Below, piece after piece: positions 1-6,763 of a DNA stretch of 6,763 bases (the stretch's first letter is position 1; every line of letters starts with the position of its first letter). This DNA is from Saprospiraceae bacterium. GTDB taxonomy: Bacteria; Bacteroidota; Bacteroidia; Chitinophagales; Saprospiraceae. The notes beneath the pieces are model-generated. The model did not search any database and was not told the DNA's origin. It saw only the letters and a list, made by a program, of their open reading frames with translations. The stretch covers positions 1-6,763 of the forward strand of contig JABDPK010000013.1 in assembly GCA_013042795.1 (NCBI GenBank). The letters run 5' to 3'. The position numbers and the translations under genes are program-made.

Positions 1-183
<183 letters not shown>

Positions 184-359
184 CTTTTTTCTTTTTTAAA
201 AAGGATAACGCTATTTTTTAATGTGATTAATTTTATTTTTCTCCCTTTACTTGTTTTTATAGCTTTTAAGAATTATGGTAACATTCCTGGTAAAAGATCA
301 GGTTTCATACCGCTCAAGAATCTTGAGAAAGAAATAGTGAGTTTAAATACTCCGAAAAA
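184..359 (+). other. 23S-5S internal transcribed spacer, no tRNA
   Basis: An AT-rich spacer of about 175 bases separates the two rRNAs. I see no tRNA-like cloverleaf in it. It starts with T-rich tracts that can pair with an A-rich stretch (182-189 TCCTTTTT with 198-205 AAAAAGGA). Near its end it has a tight hairpin (313-318 CTCAAG, loop AAT, 322-327 CTTGAG). Such hairpins are plausible entry sites for rRNA processing nucleases, but this is inference. A 62-codon open frame across the spacer (175-363) starts inside the 23S 3' end and stops inside 5S, so I do not regard it as a gene. Confidence 0.8.
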
Positions 360-468
<109 letters not shown>

Positions 469-503
469 TTTTTAAATTCGCTGAAGCTTTAGCGAAAGCG
501 AAT

Positions 504-540
504 AAAAGCCTTACAAATTATTTTGTAAGGCTTTTTTATT
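504..540 (+). terminator. Rho-independent terminator of the rRNA operon
   Basis: A perfect 14-bp stem pairs 504-517 (AAAAGCCTTACAAA) with 522-535 (TTTGTAAGGCTTTT) around a TTAT loop and runs into a T-rich tail. A smaller hairpin lies just upstream (TTCGCT at 477-482 with AGCGAA at 491-496; AGCGAA is repeated at 497-502). It ends the 23S-5S transcript and insulates the downstream lipoprotein gene. Confidence 0.9.
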
Positions 541-592
541 TGTATTGATCACTCCCTGACAATTCACTTTTATTTTCCTGCAGTTTCTTCTT

Positions 593-611
593 TTATTATA
601 TAATAACTTTG
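593..611 (+). promoter_or_regulatory. Candidate promoter of the repeat lipoprotein gene, with overlapping palindrome
   Basis: TAACTTTG at 604-611 matches the Bacteroidota -7 consensus TAnnTTTG exactly and lies 29 bases before the ATG at 641, giving a short leader. I do not see a clear -33 TTTG at the usual distance. A perfect 14-bp palindrome, TTATTATATAATAA (593-606), overlaps its first three bases. Confidence 0.5.
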
Positions 612-640
612 ATTTCATATTATTGCATATTAATCTTTAA

Positions 641-1555
641 ATGTTTTTAACCATGAGATTAAAATTCTTCCTGGTACCTTTTTCTATTCTGATACTGTTC
701 ATGGCCTGTCAAAAAGAAGATGTTCCTCTTATAGAAAATAATATGCTTGACTCTTTTGAAGCTTTCATAGATGGTGATGAAGGTGAATATGATGAACGCA
801 CAGTATGTTTTGAATTTGTATTTCCAATAATTGTTAGTATGCCTGATGGTACCGCAATACAGCTGGATAACGCTGATGATTGGAATTCGGTAAGACAATG
901 GTACCAGGCGCATCAGGATATTCGAAAGGAACCTGTTTTGAACTTTCCACTCGATATAATTTTTGAGGGAATAAGAACTGTAACGATACATGATGAGAAA
1001 GAACTTAAAGATGCCAGGAGAGCTTGCAAGGATGAAAAAGAAGATGATCGCAAAGAAGAAATTGATAGAAAAGGATGCTTTGATTTGGTCTTTCCATTTG
1101 AAGTAAAGATGCCCGATGGATCAATTATTGAACTCATAGATGAAAAAGATTGGCAAGTTATTAAGGAATGGTATAAACTGCATCCTGATTTTAAAGAAAA
1201 GTTTGAAATCATCTATCCTGTGGAAATCATGTATGAAGACCGTCAGGTTAAAACAATAGAAAATGAGGAAGAAATGATTGAAGCAAAAAAAGGATGTAAA
1301 AAAGAAGAAGAAAGAGATAAGGAGAATTGCTTTGAATTGCTATATCCTGTTAATATGGTTATGCCAGATGGTTCAGTTATTTCGATGGAGAATGAAAAAG
1401 ATTGGGATGAAATTAAACAGTGGTATGAAAATCATCCGGATTCCAATGAAAAACCAAAACTAGGATACCCGGTAGATATTATTTTTGAGGATGGAAATAC
1501 ACAAACCCTGGTAACCCAACAAGAAATGGAGGTTGTGAAGCGTAATTGTGATTAA
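641..1555 (+). CDS. Putative surface-exposed lipoprotein with three tandem 74-residue Cys-bounded repeats
   Basis: 304 residues of unknown function. The N-terminus is a lipoprotein signal peptide: Arg6/Lys8, a hydrophobic core at residues 9-21, then LFMAC with lipidated Cys23. The residues after it, QKED, contain the K-(D/E)2 pattern of the Bacteroidota lipoprotein export signal, suggesting display on the outer face of the outer membrane. Three repeats follow at residues 56-129, 146-219 and 230-303. Each is exactly 74 residues, aligns without gaps, and starts and ends with Cys. Twenty columns are invariant, including Cys-Phe, MPDG, DW, WY, H-x-D, a second Pro, and Cys74. The linkers (130-145, 220-229) are highly charged. 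The paired cysteines probably form one disulphide per domain. An in-frame ATG at 653 would give a more conventional signal peptide (MRLKFF start), so the start is uncertain by four codons. Mature repeats are acidic, and no enzyme motif is seen. It stands alone between two terminators. Confidence 0.85.
   Translation: MFLTMRLKFFLVPFSILILFMACQKEDVPLIENNMLDSFEAFIDGDEGEYDERTVCFEFVFPIIVSMPDGTAIQLDNADDWNSVRQWYQAHQDIRKEPVLNFPLDIIFEGIRTVTIHDEKELKDARRACKDEKEDDRKEEIDRKGCFDLVFPFEVKMPDGSIIELIDEKDWQVIKEWYKLHPDFKEKFEIIYPVEIMYEDRQVKTIENEEEMIEAKKGCKKEEERDKENCFELLYPVNMVMPDGSVISMENEKDWDEIKQWYENHPDSNEKPKLGYPVDIIFEDGNTQTLVTQQEMEVVKRNCD
806..1027 (+). repeat. Protein repeat 1 (residues 56-129)
   Basis: First of three ungapped 74-residue units. 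It contains Cys56, the MPDGT turn, a DDW-to-QWY segment, a hydrophobic FPLDIIFE strand and terminal Cys129. It is the most diverged copy, for example Gln rather than Pro in the H-x-D stretch. Confidence 0.85.
1076..1297 (+). repeat. Protein repeat 2 (residues 146-219)
   Basis: Second 74-residue unit, from Cys146 to Cys219. By hand count it shares about 34 of 74 positions with repeat 3. The DNA has diverged further than the protein, so the duplication looks old and kept by selection. Confidence 0.85.
1328..1549 (+). repeat. Protein repeat 3 (residues 230-303)
   Basis: Third 74-residue unit, from Cys230 to Cys303. The protein ends one residue after Cys303, so the C-terminus coincides with the domain edge. 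Invariant MPDG, DW, WY, H-P-D and YPVDI elements are all present. Confidence 0.85.
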
Positions 1556-1574
1556 TTTCTTTTCTTAGATAGTG

Positions 1575-1615
1575 AATAAAGGCAAATAGATTATTTCTAT
1601 TTGCCTTTATTTTTT
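1575..1615 (+). terminator. Rho-independent terminator between the lipoprotein gene and fumC
   Basis: A perfect 16-bp stem pairs 1575-1590 with 1596-1611 (core GGCAAATAGA/TCTATTTGCC) around the loop TTATT, and T residues continue to 1615. It lies between the convergent stops of the lipoprotein gene (1555) and fumC (1633). The T-rich end favours + strand termination; on the - strand the T run is only two bases long after the stem's own TTTATT end, so any bidirectional role is weaker. Confidence 0.85.
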
Positions 1616-1632
1616 AATGATATTTTATAAAA

Positions 1633-3021
1633 TCAAACCATCTTTCCAGGCTTCACCCAGTCATCAAATTCTTTTGCAGTCAGATATCCAAGTTCTATGG
1701 CTGCGTCCTTTAAAGTGCTGTCTTCCTTGTATGCTTTCTTTGCAATTTCAGCAGCTTTATCATAACCTATCTTTGTATTTAAAGCGGTAACCAGCATTAA
1801 AGAATTATCCAGGTTCTCTTTAATTCGTTTATGATTAGCTTCTATTCCAACGACACAGTTATCCAGGAAGCTTTTTGCTGAATCACCGATCAATTGGGCT
1901 GATATCAGGAAATTATATATCATGACAGGTTTGAAAACATTTAACTGAAAGTGGCCATTCATTCCGCCAACATTAATAGCAACATCATTACCCATTACCT
2001 GTGCCATAGCCATCGTCAGTGCTTCAGATTGGGTCGGGTTTACTTTACCCGGCATAATTGATGATCCGGGTTCATTGGCAGGAATGATGATTTCACCAAT
2101 CCCACATCGCGGACCTGATGCAAGCATCCTGATATCATTTCCGATTTTCATCAGGGAAACTGCTACAGTTTTTAATGCGCCATGAGCTTCAACAATCGCA
2201 TCATGAGCTGCAAGGCCTTCAAACTTGTTAGACCCTGTAATAAATGGATGACCTGTAAGTTTGGCGATATTTTTTGCCACCTTCCTGGCATATCCCCGGG
2301 GCGTATTCAGACCAGTACCTACCGCTGTACCACCCAATGCGAGTTCCGATAGATGGGGAAGACTGTATTTTATGGCTTTTATTCCAAAATCTATCTGTGC
2401 TGCATAGGCAGATAATTCCTGTCCCAGTGTCACAGGCGTTGCATCCATAAAATGGGTTCGTCCAATTTTTACGACCTTTTTGAAAGCAGCAGATTTTTCT
2501 TCGAACCCCTCTTTCAGTGCTTCCAGTGCCGGGAGCGTCACATTGACTAATTTCTCATAGGCAGCAATATGCATTGCAGTCGGAAATGTATCATTGGATG
2601 ACTGTGATTTATTAACATCGTCATTGGGGTGGAGTATTTTCTCCGCATCGGTCAGGGAACCTCCTTTAAGGACATGACCCCTGTTGGCGATGACTTCATT
2701 AACATTCATGTTACTTTGAGTTCCTGAACCGGTTTGCCAAACGACAAGAGGAAACTGATCATCCAGCTTTCCACTGAGGATCTCATTGCAAACCCTGCCG
2801 ATAAGTTGGGCTTTGGATTTACTTAATACACCCAATTCTGCATTGGTTTGTGCAGCCGCTTTTTTTAGAATTGCAAATGCCCTGATGACTTCTACCGGCA
2901 TTTTTTGTCCCCCGATTTTGAAGTTTTCACTGGACCTTTGTGTCTGTGCTGCCCAATACTTTTCAACGGGTACTTTTACCTTCCCGATTGAGTCTTTTTC
3001 TATTCGATACTTTGTTGCCAT
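1633..3021 (-). CDS. fumC: Fumarate hydratase, class II (fumarase C)
   Basis: Catalyses reversible hydration of fumarate to L-malate in the TCA cycle as a cytoplasmic homotetramer. Class II enzymes need no iron-sulphur cluster and so resist oxygen and superoxide. The 462-residue product matches the usual length (E. coli 467) and is colinear with it. Visible motifs are [12 protein letters not shown] (residues 95-106), [14 protein letters not shown] (131-144), GRTH with catalytic His190, and the superfamily signature [11 protein letters not shown] (319-329). Ser320 corresponds to the catalytic serine of E. coli FumC. I chose ATG at 3021 (product [13 protein letters not shown]). An upstream in-frame TTG at 3042 would add seven residues, but it sits inside the likely -7 promoter box. 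The gene converges on the lipoprotein gene and is divergent from SOD. Nothing appears broken or missing. Confidence 0.97.
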   Translation of the reverse strand: MATKYRIEKDSIGKVKVPVEKYWAAQTQRSSENFKIGGQKMPVEVIRAFAILKKAAAQTNAELGVLSKSKAQLIGRVCNEILSGKLDDQFPLVVWQTGSGTQSNMNVNEVIANRGHVLKGGSLTDAEKILHPNDDVNKSQSSNDTFPTAMHIAAYEKLVNVTLPALEALKEGFEEKSAAFKKVVKIGRTHFMDATPVTLGQELSAYAAQIDFGIKAIKYSLPHLSELALGGTAVGTGLNTPRGYARKVAKNIAKLTGHPFITGSNKFEGLAAHDAIVEAHGALKTVAVSLMKIGNDIRMLASGPRCGIGEIIIPANEPGSSIMPGKVNPTQSEALTMAMAQVMGNDVAINVGGMNGHFQLNVFKPVMIYNFLISAQLIGDSAKSFLDNCVVGIEANHKRIKENLDNSLMLVTALNTKIGYDKAAEIAKKAYKEDSTLKDAAIELGYLTAKEFDDWVKPGKMV

Positions 3022-3039
3022 TGCCTGTGTATTTTTGCC

Positions 3040-3047
3040 CAAATTTA
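3040..3047 (-). promoter_or_regulatory. Candidate -7 box of fumC
   Basis: On the - strand this reads TAAATTTG, a perfect TAnnTTTG, ending 18 bases before the fumC ATG. No clear -33 element is seen at the usual spacing. The implied leader is only about 13 bases, and transcription would begin downstream of the alternative TTG start, which supports the ATG. Confidence 0.4.
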
Positions 3048-3114
3048 ACCAGTTTCAGTTCTTGAGGCTTGGAATTATTGAACTTTTCAGAGCAATTTTT
3101 ATTAGAAATTATAG

Positions 3115-3151
3115 GAATTGTATTCTTTGTACTTTTGCATGCATACAATTC
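3115..3151 (+). promoter_or_regulatory. SOD promoter (-7 box) bracketed by a 9-bp inverted repeat
   Basis: TACTTTTG at 3130-3137 matches the Bacteroidota -7 consensus and lies 44 bases before the SOD ATG. It sits between the arms of a perfect inverted repeat: GAATTGTAT at 3115-3123 and ATACAATTC at 3143-3151, with arm centres 28 bases apart. The right arm would cover the expected transcription start. This arrangement would suit a repressor operator, or an extruded or RNA structure. Which factor might bind is unknown, and it does not resemble a classical Fur box. Confidence 0.5.
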
Positions 3152-3181
3152 ATTTATTTAGTAAACAAAAAAATATACTAT

Positions 3182-3790
3182 ATGGCTTTTCAACTACCGG
3201 ATTTACCATATGCACATGATGCTTTGGAACCGCATATTGATTCAAGAACGATGGAAATTCATCATGGAAAACATCATGCTGGATATACCAATAAACTTAA
3301 TGCTGCCATTGAAGGAACTGATCTTGACGGCAAGGATATCCTCGATATTCTTAGCAATATGGATATGGACAATACTGCTGTCAGGAATAATGGCGGTGGA
3401 TTCTATAATCATGATCTTTTTTGGAAGGTTATGAGTCCTAATGGCGGAGGTGAACCAAGTGGTGATCTTGCTGAAGCTATCAATGAAGCTTTTGGATCCT
3501 TTGAAGAATTTAAAAGTGCATTTTCAGCAGCAGCGGGTACCAGGTTTGGATCTGGCTGGGCATGGCTTTGTGTAAAAGAAGGCGGTAAACTTGATGTTTG
3601 TTCATCAGCAAACCAGGACAATCCACTGATGCCAGGCATCGGATGTGGAGGTACACCAATCCTTGGTCTTGATGTATGGGAACATGCTTATTACCTAAAT
3701 TACCAGAACAGAAGACCGGATTATGTCAAGGCATTTTTTAATGTTATAAACTGGGACGAAGTAAGCAGAAATTACAACGCTGCGAAATAA
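3182..3790 (+). CDS. sodA: Superoxide dismutase, Mn-type of the Fe/Mn family
   Basis: Dismutates superoxide to hydrogen peroxide and oxygen. The 202-residue protein has no signal peptide, so it is cytoplasmic. Metal ligands are all present: His27 (in IHHGKHH), His77 (in NHDLFW), and Asp164 and His168 in the DVWEHAYY signature. Tyr35 matches the active-site tyrosine. Metal preference can be read from two places. Gly73 occupies the spot where Fe-type enzymes carry Gln. Gln145 in ANQD is the second-shell Gln of Mn-type enzymes. Manganese, or a cambialistic enzyme, is therefore likely, but this remains inference. Three cysteines (130, 140, 155) are absent from E. coli SodA. The start is the ATG at 3182, which gives the standard [17 protein letters not shown]-terminus; the frame is open far upstream, but that is the antisense of fumC. 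The upstream leader is A-rich without a Shine-Dalgarno site. Confidence 0.97.
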   Translation: MAFQLPDLPYAHDALEPHIDSRTMEIHHGKHHAGYTNKLNAAIEGTDLDGKDILDILSNMDMDNTAVRNNGGGFYNHDLFWKVMSPNGGGEPSGDLAEAINEAFGSFEEFKSAFSAAAGTRFGSGWAWLCVKEGGKLDVCSSANQDNPLMPGIGCGGTPILGLDVWEHAYYLNYQNRRPDYVKAFFNVINWDEVSRNYNAAK

Positions 3791-3800
3791 CTTATAAAAT

Positions 3801-3843
3801 CAGTATGAAGTATCTGGTACCCGGTACTTGATACTTTATACTG
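3801..3843. repeat. Intergenic hairpin with 7-bp periodicity, possible bidirectional terminator
   Basis: The gap between the SOD and asnS stops is almost entirely one hairpin. Arms 3801-3814 and 3830-3843 pair over 14 bp with a single G-T wobble. An inner GTAC (3817-3820) pairs with GTAC (3824-3827) around a three-base loop. The same DNA reads as six successive heptamers from 3802 to 3843 with TAT or TAC always at heptamer positions 3-5. Neither flank has a good T-run, so termination is possible but not shown. It could be one copy of a dispersed intergenic repeat. Confidence 0.6.
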
Positions 3844-3847
3844 TACT

Positions 3848-5284
3848 TTAAAACTCAGCATTTCCAGGGAACCTTGGAAAAGGTATAACATCCCTGATGT
3901 TATTCATTCCTGTAATAAACTGGACTAGTCGTTCAAATCCAAGACCAAATCCGGCATGTTCACATGTACCATATCTCCTGGTGTCGAGGAACCAGTCCAT
4001 TTCTTCCACAGGAATATCATGCTCTTTCATTTTTGATTCCAGGATTTCAAGTCGCTCTTCCCTTTGTGAACCTCCAACAATCTCTCCGATCCCAGGAAAT
4101 AATATATCCATAGCCCTTACAGTTTTACCATCTTCGTTCATCCGCATATAAAATGCTTTTATTTCTTTTGGATAGTCTACAAGGATGACGGGCTTTTTAA
4201 AATGTTTTTCTACAAGATACCTTTCGTGCTCTGATTGGAGGTCAGCACCCCAGTCTTCGATGACAAACTGGAATTTCTTTTTCTTATTCGGTTTCGAATT
4301 CATCAGGATTCTGATCGCTTCAGTATATGTCAGTCTTTCAAAGTCGTTTTCAACGCAAAACTTCAATTTATCAATAAGCGGCATCGGTGAACGCTCATTT
4401 TGTGGTTTTTGTTTTTCTTCGTTTTCTAGTCGTTTCTGTAAAAACTCCAGATCTTCCTTGTGATTATCCAATACATATTGAATAACATACTTCAAAAGAT
4501 CCTCAGCCAGATTCATATTGTCTTCAAGATCCGCAAAAGCAATTTCAGGTTCAATCATCCAGAATTCAGCAAGATGTCTTGTAGTATTAGAGTTTTCAGC
4601 CCGGAAAGTGGGGCCGAAGGTATATACATCAGAAAGTGCCAAAGCGCCTAACTCCGCTTCCAGCTGACCCGATACAGTCAGGTTGGTTTGCTTTTTGAAG
4701 AAATCCTGGCTAAAATCGACTTCGTTTTCCTCATTTATGGGAATATTATCAAGTGGCATGGTTGTCACCTGGAACATTTCACCTGCACCTTCTGCATCAG
4801 ATCCGGTAATAATCGGTGTATGCAGATAGACAAATCCCCTGTCATTAAAGAATTTATGGATACCAAATGAAATGGAATGCCGCACTCTGAAAATAGCACC
4901 AAATGTATTTGTTCTGAATCTCAGGTGTGCAATCTCTCTTAGAAATTCCAGGCTGTGCCTTTTGGGTTGTAAAGGATATTTTTCAGGATCAGCAAGTCCC
5001 AGGATTTCGATATTATCAGCTTTTAATTCAACATGCTGACCACCGCCCTGCGATTCAACTATTTCACCCGTTGCTGAAATCGCAGCACCTGTTGTAATAG
5101 ACTTTAAAGTTTCTTCAGGTAAACTTTCTTTATCTACAACGACCTGGAGCGTTGAAATACACGAACCATCATTAACTGCAATAAATTGATTGTTTCTAAA
5201 AGTCCGAACCCAGGCTTTTACAGTAGCCTGGTACGAAGTTTTGTCCGTATTAAGAATGGTCTTTATTTTTATCCTTTGTGGCAT
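3848..5284 (-). CDS. asnS: Asparaginyl-tRNA synthetase
   Basis: Class IIb aminoacyl-tRNA synthetase that charges tRNA-Asn with asparagine in the cytoplasm. It has 478 residues against 466 in E. coli. An N-terminal OB-fold anticodon-binding domain spans about residues 15-100. The catalytic core follows with motif 1 (about 141-163, [19 protein letters not shown]), motif 2 (about 221-247, [13 protein letters not shown], then [11 protein letters not shown]) and motif 3 (about 444-471, GFGLGFERL, then [11 protein letters not shown]). Colinearity with E. coli AsnS, including [24 protein letters not shown] and [12 protein letters not shown], separates it from AspRS and LysRS. The extra length lies mainly in a charged stretch near residues 285-306. 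The start is the ATG at 5284. The gene follows batD on the same strand after 46 bases, with a promoter candidate of its own. Having AsnRS means asparagine can be charged directly; it does not exclude the transamidation route. Confidence 0.97.
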   Translation of the reverse strand: MPQRIKIKTILNTDKTSYQATVKAWVRTFRNNQFIAVNDGSCISTLQVVVDKESLPEETLKSITTGAAISATGEIVESQGGGQHVELKADNIEILGLADPEKYPLQPKRHSLEFLREIAHLRFRTNTFGAIFRVRHSISFGIHKFFNDRGFVYLHTPIITGSDAEGAGEMFQVTTMPLDNIPINEENEVDFSQDFFKKQTNLTVSGQLEAELGALALSDVYTFGPTFRAENSNTTRHLAEFWMIEPEIAFADLEDNMNLAEDLLKYVIQYVLDNHKEDLEFLQKRLENEEKQKPQNERSPMPLIDKLKFCVENDFERLTYTEAIRILMNSKPNKKKKFQFVIEDWGADLQSEHERYLVEKHFKKPVILVDYPKEIKAFYMRMNEDGKTVRAMDILFPGIGEIVGGSQREERLEILESKMKEHDIPVEEMDWFLDTRRYGTCEHAGFGLGFERLVQFITGMNNIRDVIPFPRFPGNAEF

Positions 5285-5304
5285 AGCATTCTAAAATTAA
5301 GCTG

Positions 5305-5312
5305 CAAAAGTA
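5305..5312 (-). promoter_or_regulatory. Candidate -7 box of asnS
   Basis: On the - strand this reads TACTTTTG, a perfect TAnnTTTG and the same octamer as in the SOD promoter. It lies in the 46-base gap between the batD stop and the asnS ATG, so asnS can probably be transcribed apart from batD. No clear -33 box is visible. Confidence 0.4.
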
Positions 5313-5330
5313 ATCCATTCAGTCCAATTC

Positions 5331-6763
5331 TTAGCTTTCAAGGCTTGAAATTAGATCCAAAGTCTCTTCATAAACAGAATCCGGATTTAGATTCGACACG
5401 GGTGCGTATAATGCGATTTCGGCGTTATTGAACAATTCCTTTAGTCGATTTAACAGCGAAGTGTCAATTGTTCTCAATGAGAGATCATTAATTATTTCTG
5501 ATTTATTCAGATGTAAGGCCGGAATATCATATTTGTCCGAGATATATTTTTTGAGGACGTATATGATTTCTTCATAAAATGCTTTCTTGTTTTCATCTGA
5601 TTTGAATTGGTTCGCTTTGGAAAGTCTTTCCCTTGCAATTTTTAAAGCTTTATTCTTTCTGATGACTTCAGGGTCTCTTTTACCTGTTTTATTCAGATAG
5701 ATATCATAAGCTATAATTGAAAATCCTGCCAGGATCAAAAAGGAGATAAACATCCAGTGTAAAAAAGACCCATATGGTTTCTCTTTTCTTTTTCTAAGTT
5801 TGGTCGTATTAAAAATATCTTCAAGTCTGTCTTCATTCGAAGGGCCGATTGTACGTGCTTCATTGCTTCCCTGGAGTACCGTTATGGTTGGAAGAGTTCT
5901 TGTAATTGATATGTATCTGTTGCTGTCCGGACTGAAGTAGCTGAATTCTGGCTTTATAGAATATTTCCCTGGTTTTTTTGCGACGATAAGGTATTCAAAT
6001 GTCTTCCGGTGCGTAATTTGATTATTATTCGGAAATACCTGGTCTTCAATTGTATTTGGATCATACATTTCGAGACCCGGAGGTAAATTCCAACGTGGAG
6101 CGTATACTGTTTTGCTGTCTCCGTTGCCCGTTATTTGCATGTTTACAATGATTGCCTCATCGGTTGTTAAGCTCCTTTTTGCTGTATTGGCATTCATTAT
6201 ATAGTGTCCAACTGCCCCTGAATCATAGATATCAGGATCCTGTGGACTGTTCTGCACGATAACGGTCATACCATCGACGGTGACTCTTCTTGGTATCAAT
6301 TGAGAAGAAAAGAAAAATCCCCGATTGCTGTTTTTTGAGGCTATTCCCAGATTGATATCTACCGGATCTATGGAGTAGGTTCCTGTCTGCTGCGGGAAAA
6401 GCGCAATCTTTTTTATCGATTTTGTATAGTATTCTGATCCATTTATAATTTCCCTTTTCAAAGAAGACCGGTCAGACTGAAGAGCTTGGTGGTAAAAGCC
6501 TTCAAAATCGTCTTCAGACAAGAAGTTCACTGACCTGACATCAAGTTTCGTATATAGTTTGTAGTCCAGAATGATTTGTTGCCCGACATAAGCCAGGGAA
6601 TCAGACAATGTGGCTTGCACAAAAATCTCTTCCTGTTCAGATATTTCCTTCTCTGACCCTTGAACGACCTCAATAATGATAGGATCTGAATATAATCGTT
6701 GATTGCCAGAAATAATCTGTGCCCTATCAATAACCAGTTTACCGGATTTCCCAGGTCTTAAGG
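5331..6763 (-). CDS. batD: BatD, Bacteroides aerotolerance protein (5'-truncated by the window edge)
   Basis: 476 residues of the C-terminal part are visible; the frame is open to the edge (first full codon at 6761), so the signal peptide and first domain lie outside. Family features seen are the periplasmic RPGKSGKLVID and IIIEVVQG strands, the YVGQQIILDYKLYTK block, a second beta-domain with PPGLEMYDP and YLIVAKKPGKYSIKPEFSYF, one transmembrane helix (about 5697-5768), and a basic cytoplasmic tail with a helical domain (IIYVLKKYISDKYDIPALHLN, then LNRLKELFNNAEIALYAP). BatD belongs to the Bat cluster with MoxR-type ATPase and von Willebrand domain proteins, linked to aerotolerance or envelope stress in Bacteroides; its biochemical role is unsettled. 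A GTG at 6618-6620 is in frame but internal, since homologous sequence continues before it. No batE follows; asnS does. Confidence 0.92.
   Translation of the reverse strand, partial: LRPGKSGKLVIDRAQIISGNQRLYSDPIIIEVVQGSEKEISEQEEIFVQATLSDSLAYVGQQIILDYKLYTKLDVRSVNFLSEDDFEGFYHQALQSDRSSLKREIINGSEYYTKSIKKIALFPQQTGTYSIDPVDINLGIASKNSNRGFFFSSQLIPRRVTVDGMTVIVQNSPQDPDIYDSGAVGHYIMNANTAKRSLTTDEAIIVNMQITGNGDSKTVYAPRWNLPPGLEMYDPNTIEDQVFPNNNQITHRKTFEYLIVAKKPGKYSIKPEFSYFSPDSNRYISITRTLPTITVLQGSNEARTIGPSNEDRLEDIFNTTKLRKRKEKPYGSFLHWMFISFLILAGFSIIAYDIYLNKTGKRDPEVIRKNKALKIARERLSKANQFKSDENKKAFYEEIIYVLKKYISDKYDIPALHLNKSEIINDLSLRTIDTSLLNRLKELFNNAEIALYAPVSNLNPDSVYEETLDLISSLES

Noticed and set aside
184..359. Possible tRNA in the 23S-5S spacer
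   Set aside because: No T-loop (GGTTCGAAT-like), acceptor stem or CCA-like arrangement could be found.
659..1212. Two - strand open frames over the lipoprotein gene
   Set aside because: They are antisense shadows of the repeat region, with Ser/Ile/Phe-rich translations caused by the acidic, A-rich coding strand.
3022..3042. Seven-residue longer fumC from a TTG start
   Set aside because: The TTG overlaps the likely -7 box TAAATTTG, and homologous sequence begins only after the ATG at 3021.
2786..3181. N-terminal extension of the SOD frame by 132 codons
   Set aside because: The extension starts at TTG and is the antisense of fumC plus the shared promoter region. The standard SOD N-terminus begins at the ATG at 3182.
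3897..4870. Several short + strand open frames over asnS
   Set aside because: asnS is complete and well conserved on the - strand through this interval. These frames show no domain or start signal of their own.
6527..6730. 67-codon - strand open frame at the right edge
   Set aside because: It lies in another frame over batD, whose own frame stays open to 6761 and gives family-like sequence there. I see no sign of a frameshift.

Overview
The window suggests a member of the Bacteroidota. The 23S and 5S rRNA ends have the form seen in that phylum. Four genes have a perfect TAnnTTTG -7 promoter box and no clear Shine-Dalgarno site. The lipoprotein carries a Bacteroidota-like surface export signal, and the partial gene at the right edge encodes BatD, typical of the bat aerotolerance cluster. 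I cannot place it below phylum from sequence alone.

Layout: positions 1-468 hold the end of an rRNA operon on the + strand: the 3' end of 23S rRNA, an AT-rich spacer with no tRNA, then 5S rRNA. A strong terminator closes the operon at 504-537. A + strand lipoprotein gene (641-1555) follows; after its signal peptide it consists of three ungapped 74-residue repeats, each starting and ending with cysteine. It converges on fumC (class II fumarase, - strand, 1633-3021) across a 16-bp hairpin terminator. fumC and a Mn-type superoxide dismutase gene (+ strand, 3182-3790) are divergent and share a 160-bp promoter region, in which a 9-bp inverted repeat brackets the SOD -7 box. SOD converges on asnS (asparaginyl-tRNA synthetase, - strand, 3848-5284). 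Their short gap holds a hairpin that is also a 7-bp periodic repeat. Upstream of asnS on the same strand is batD (5331 to beyond 6763), whose N-terminus lies outside the window.

Most of the window is housekeeping: translation (rRNA, asnS), TCA cycle (fumC) and oxygen defence (SOD, BatD). The oxygen-independent class II fumarase, SOD and Bat protein fit an oxygen-exposed lifestyle. The least understood element is the triple-repeat lipoprotein, whose function I do not recognise. I saw no mobile element, CRISPR array, tRNA or phage gene. I found no convincing evidence of a new multi-gene system; the leads are the repeat lipoprotein and several palindromic regulatory or intergenic elements.
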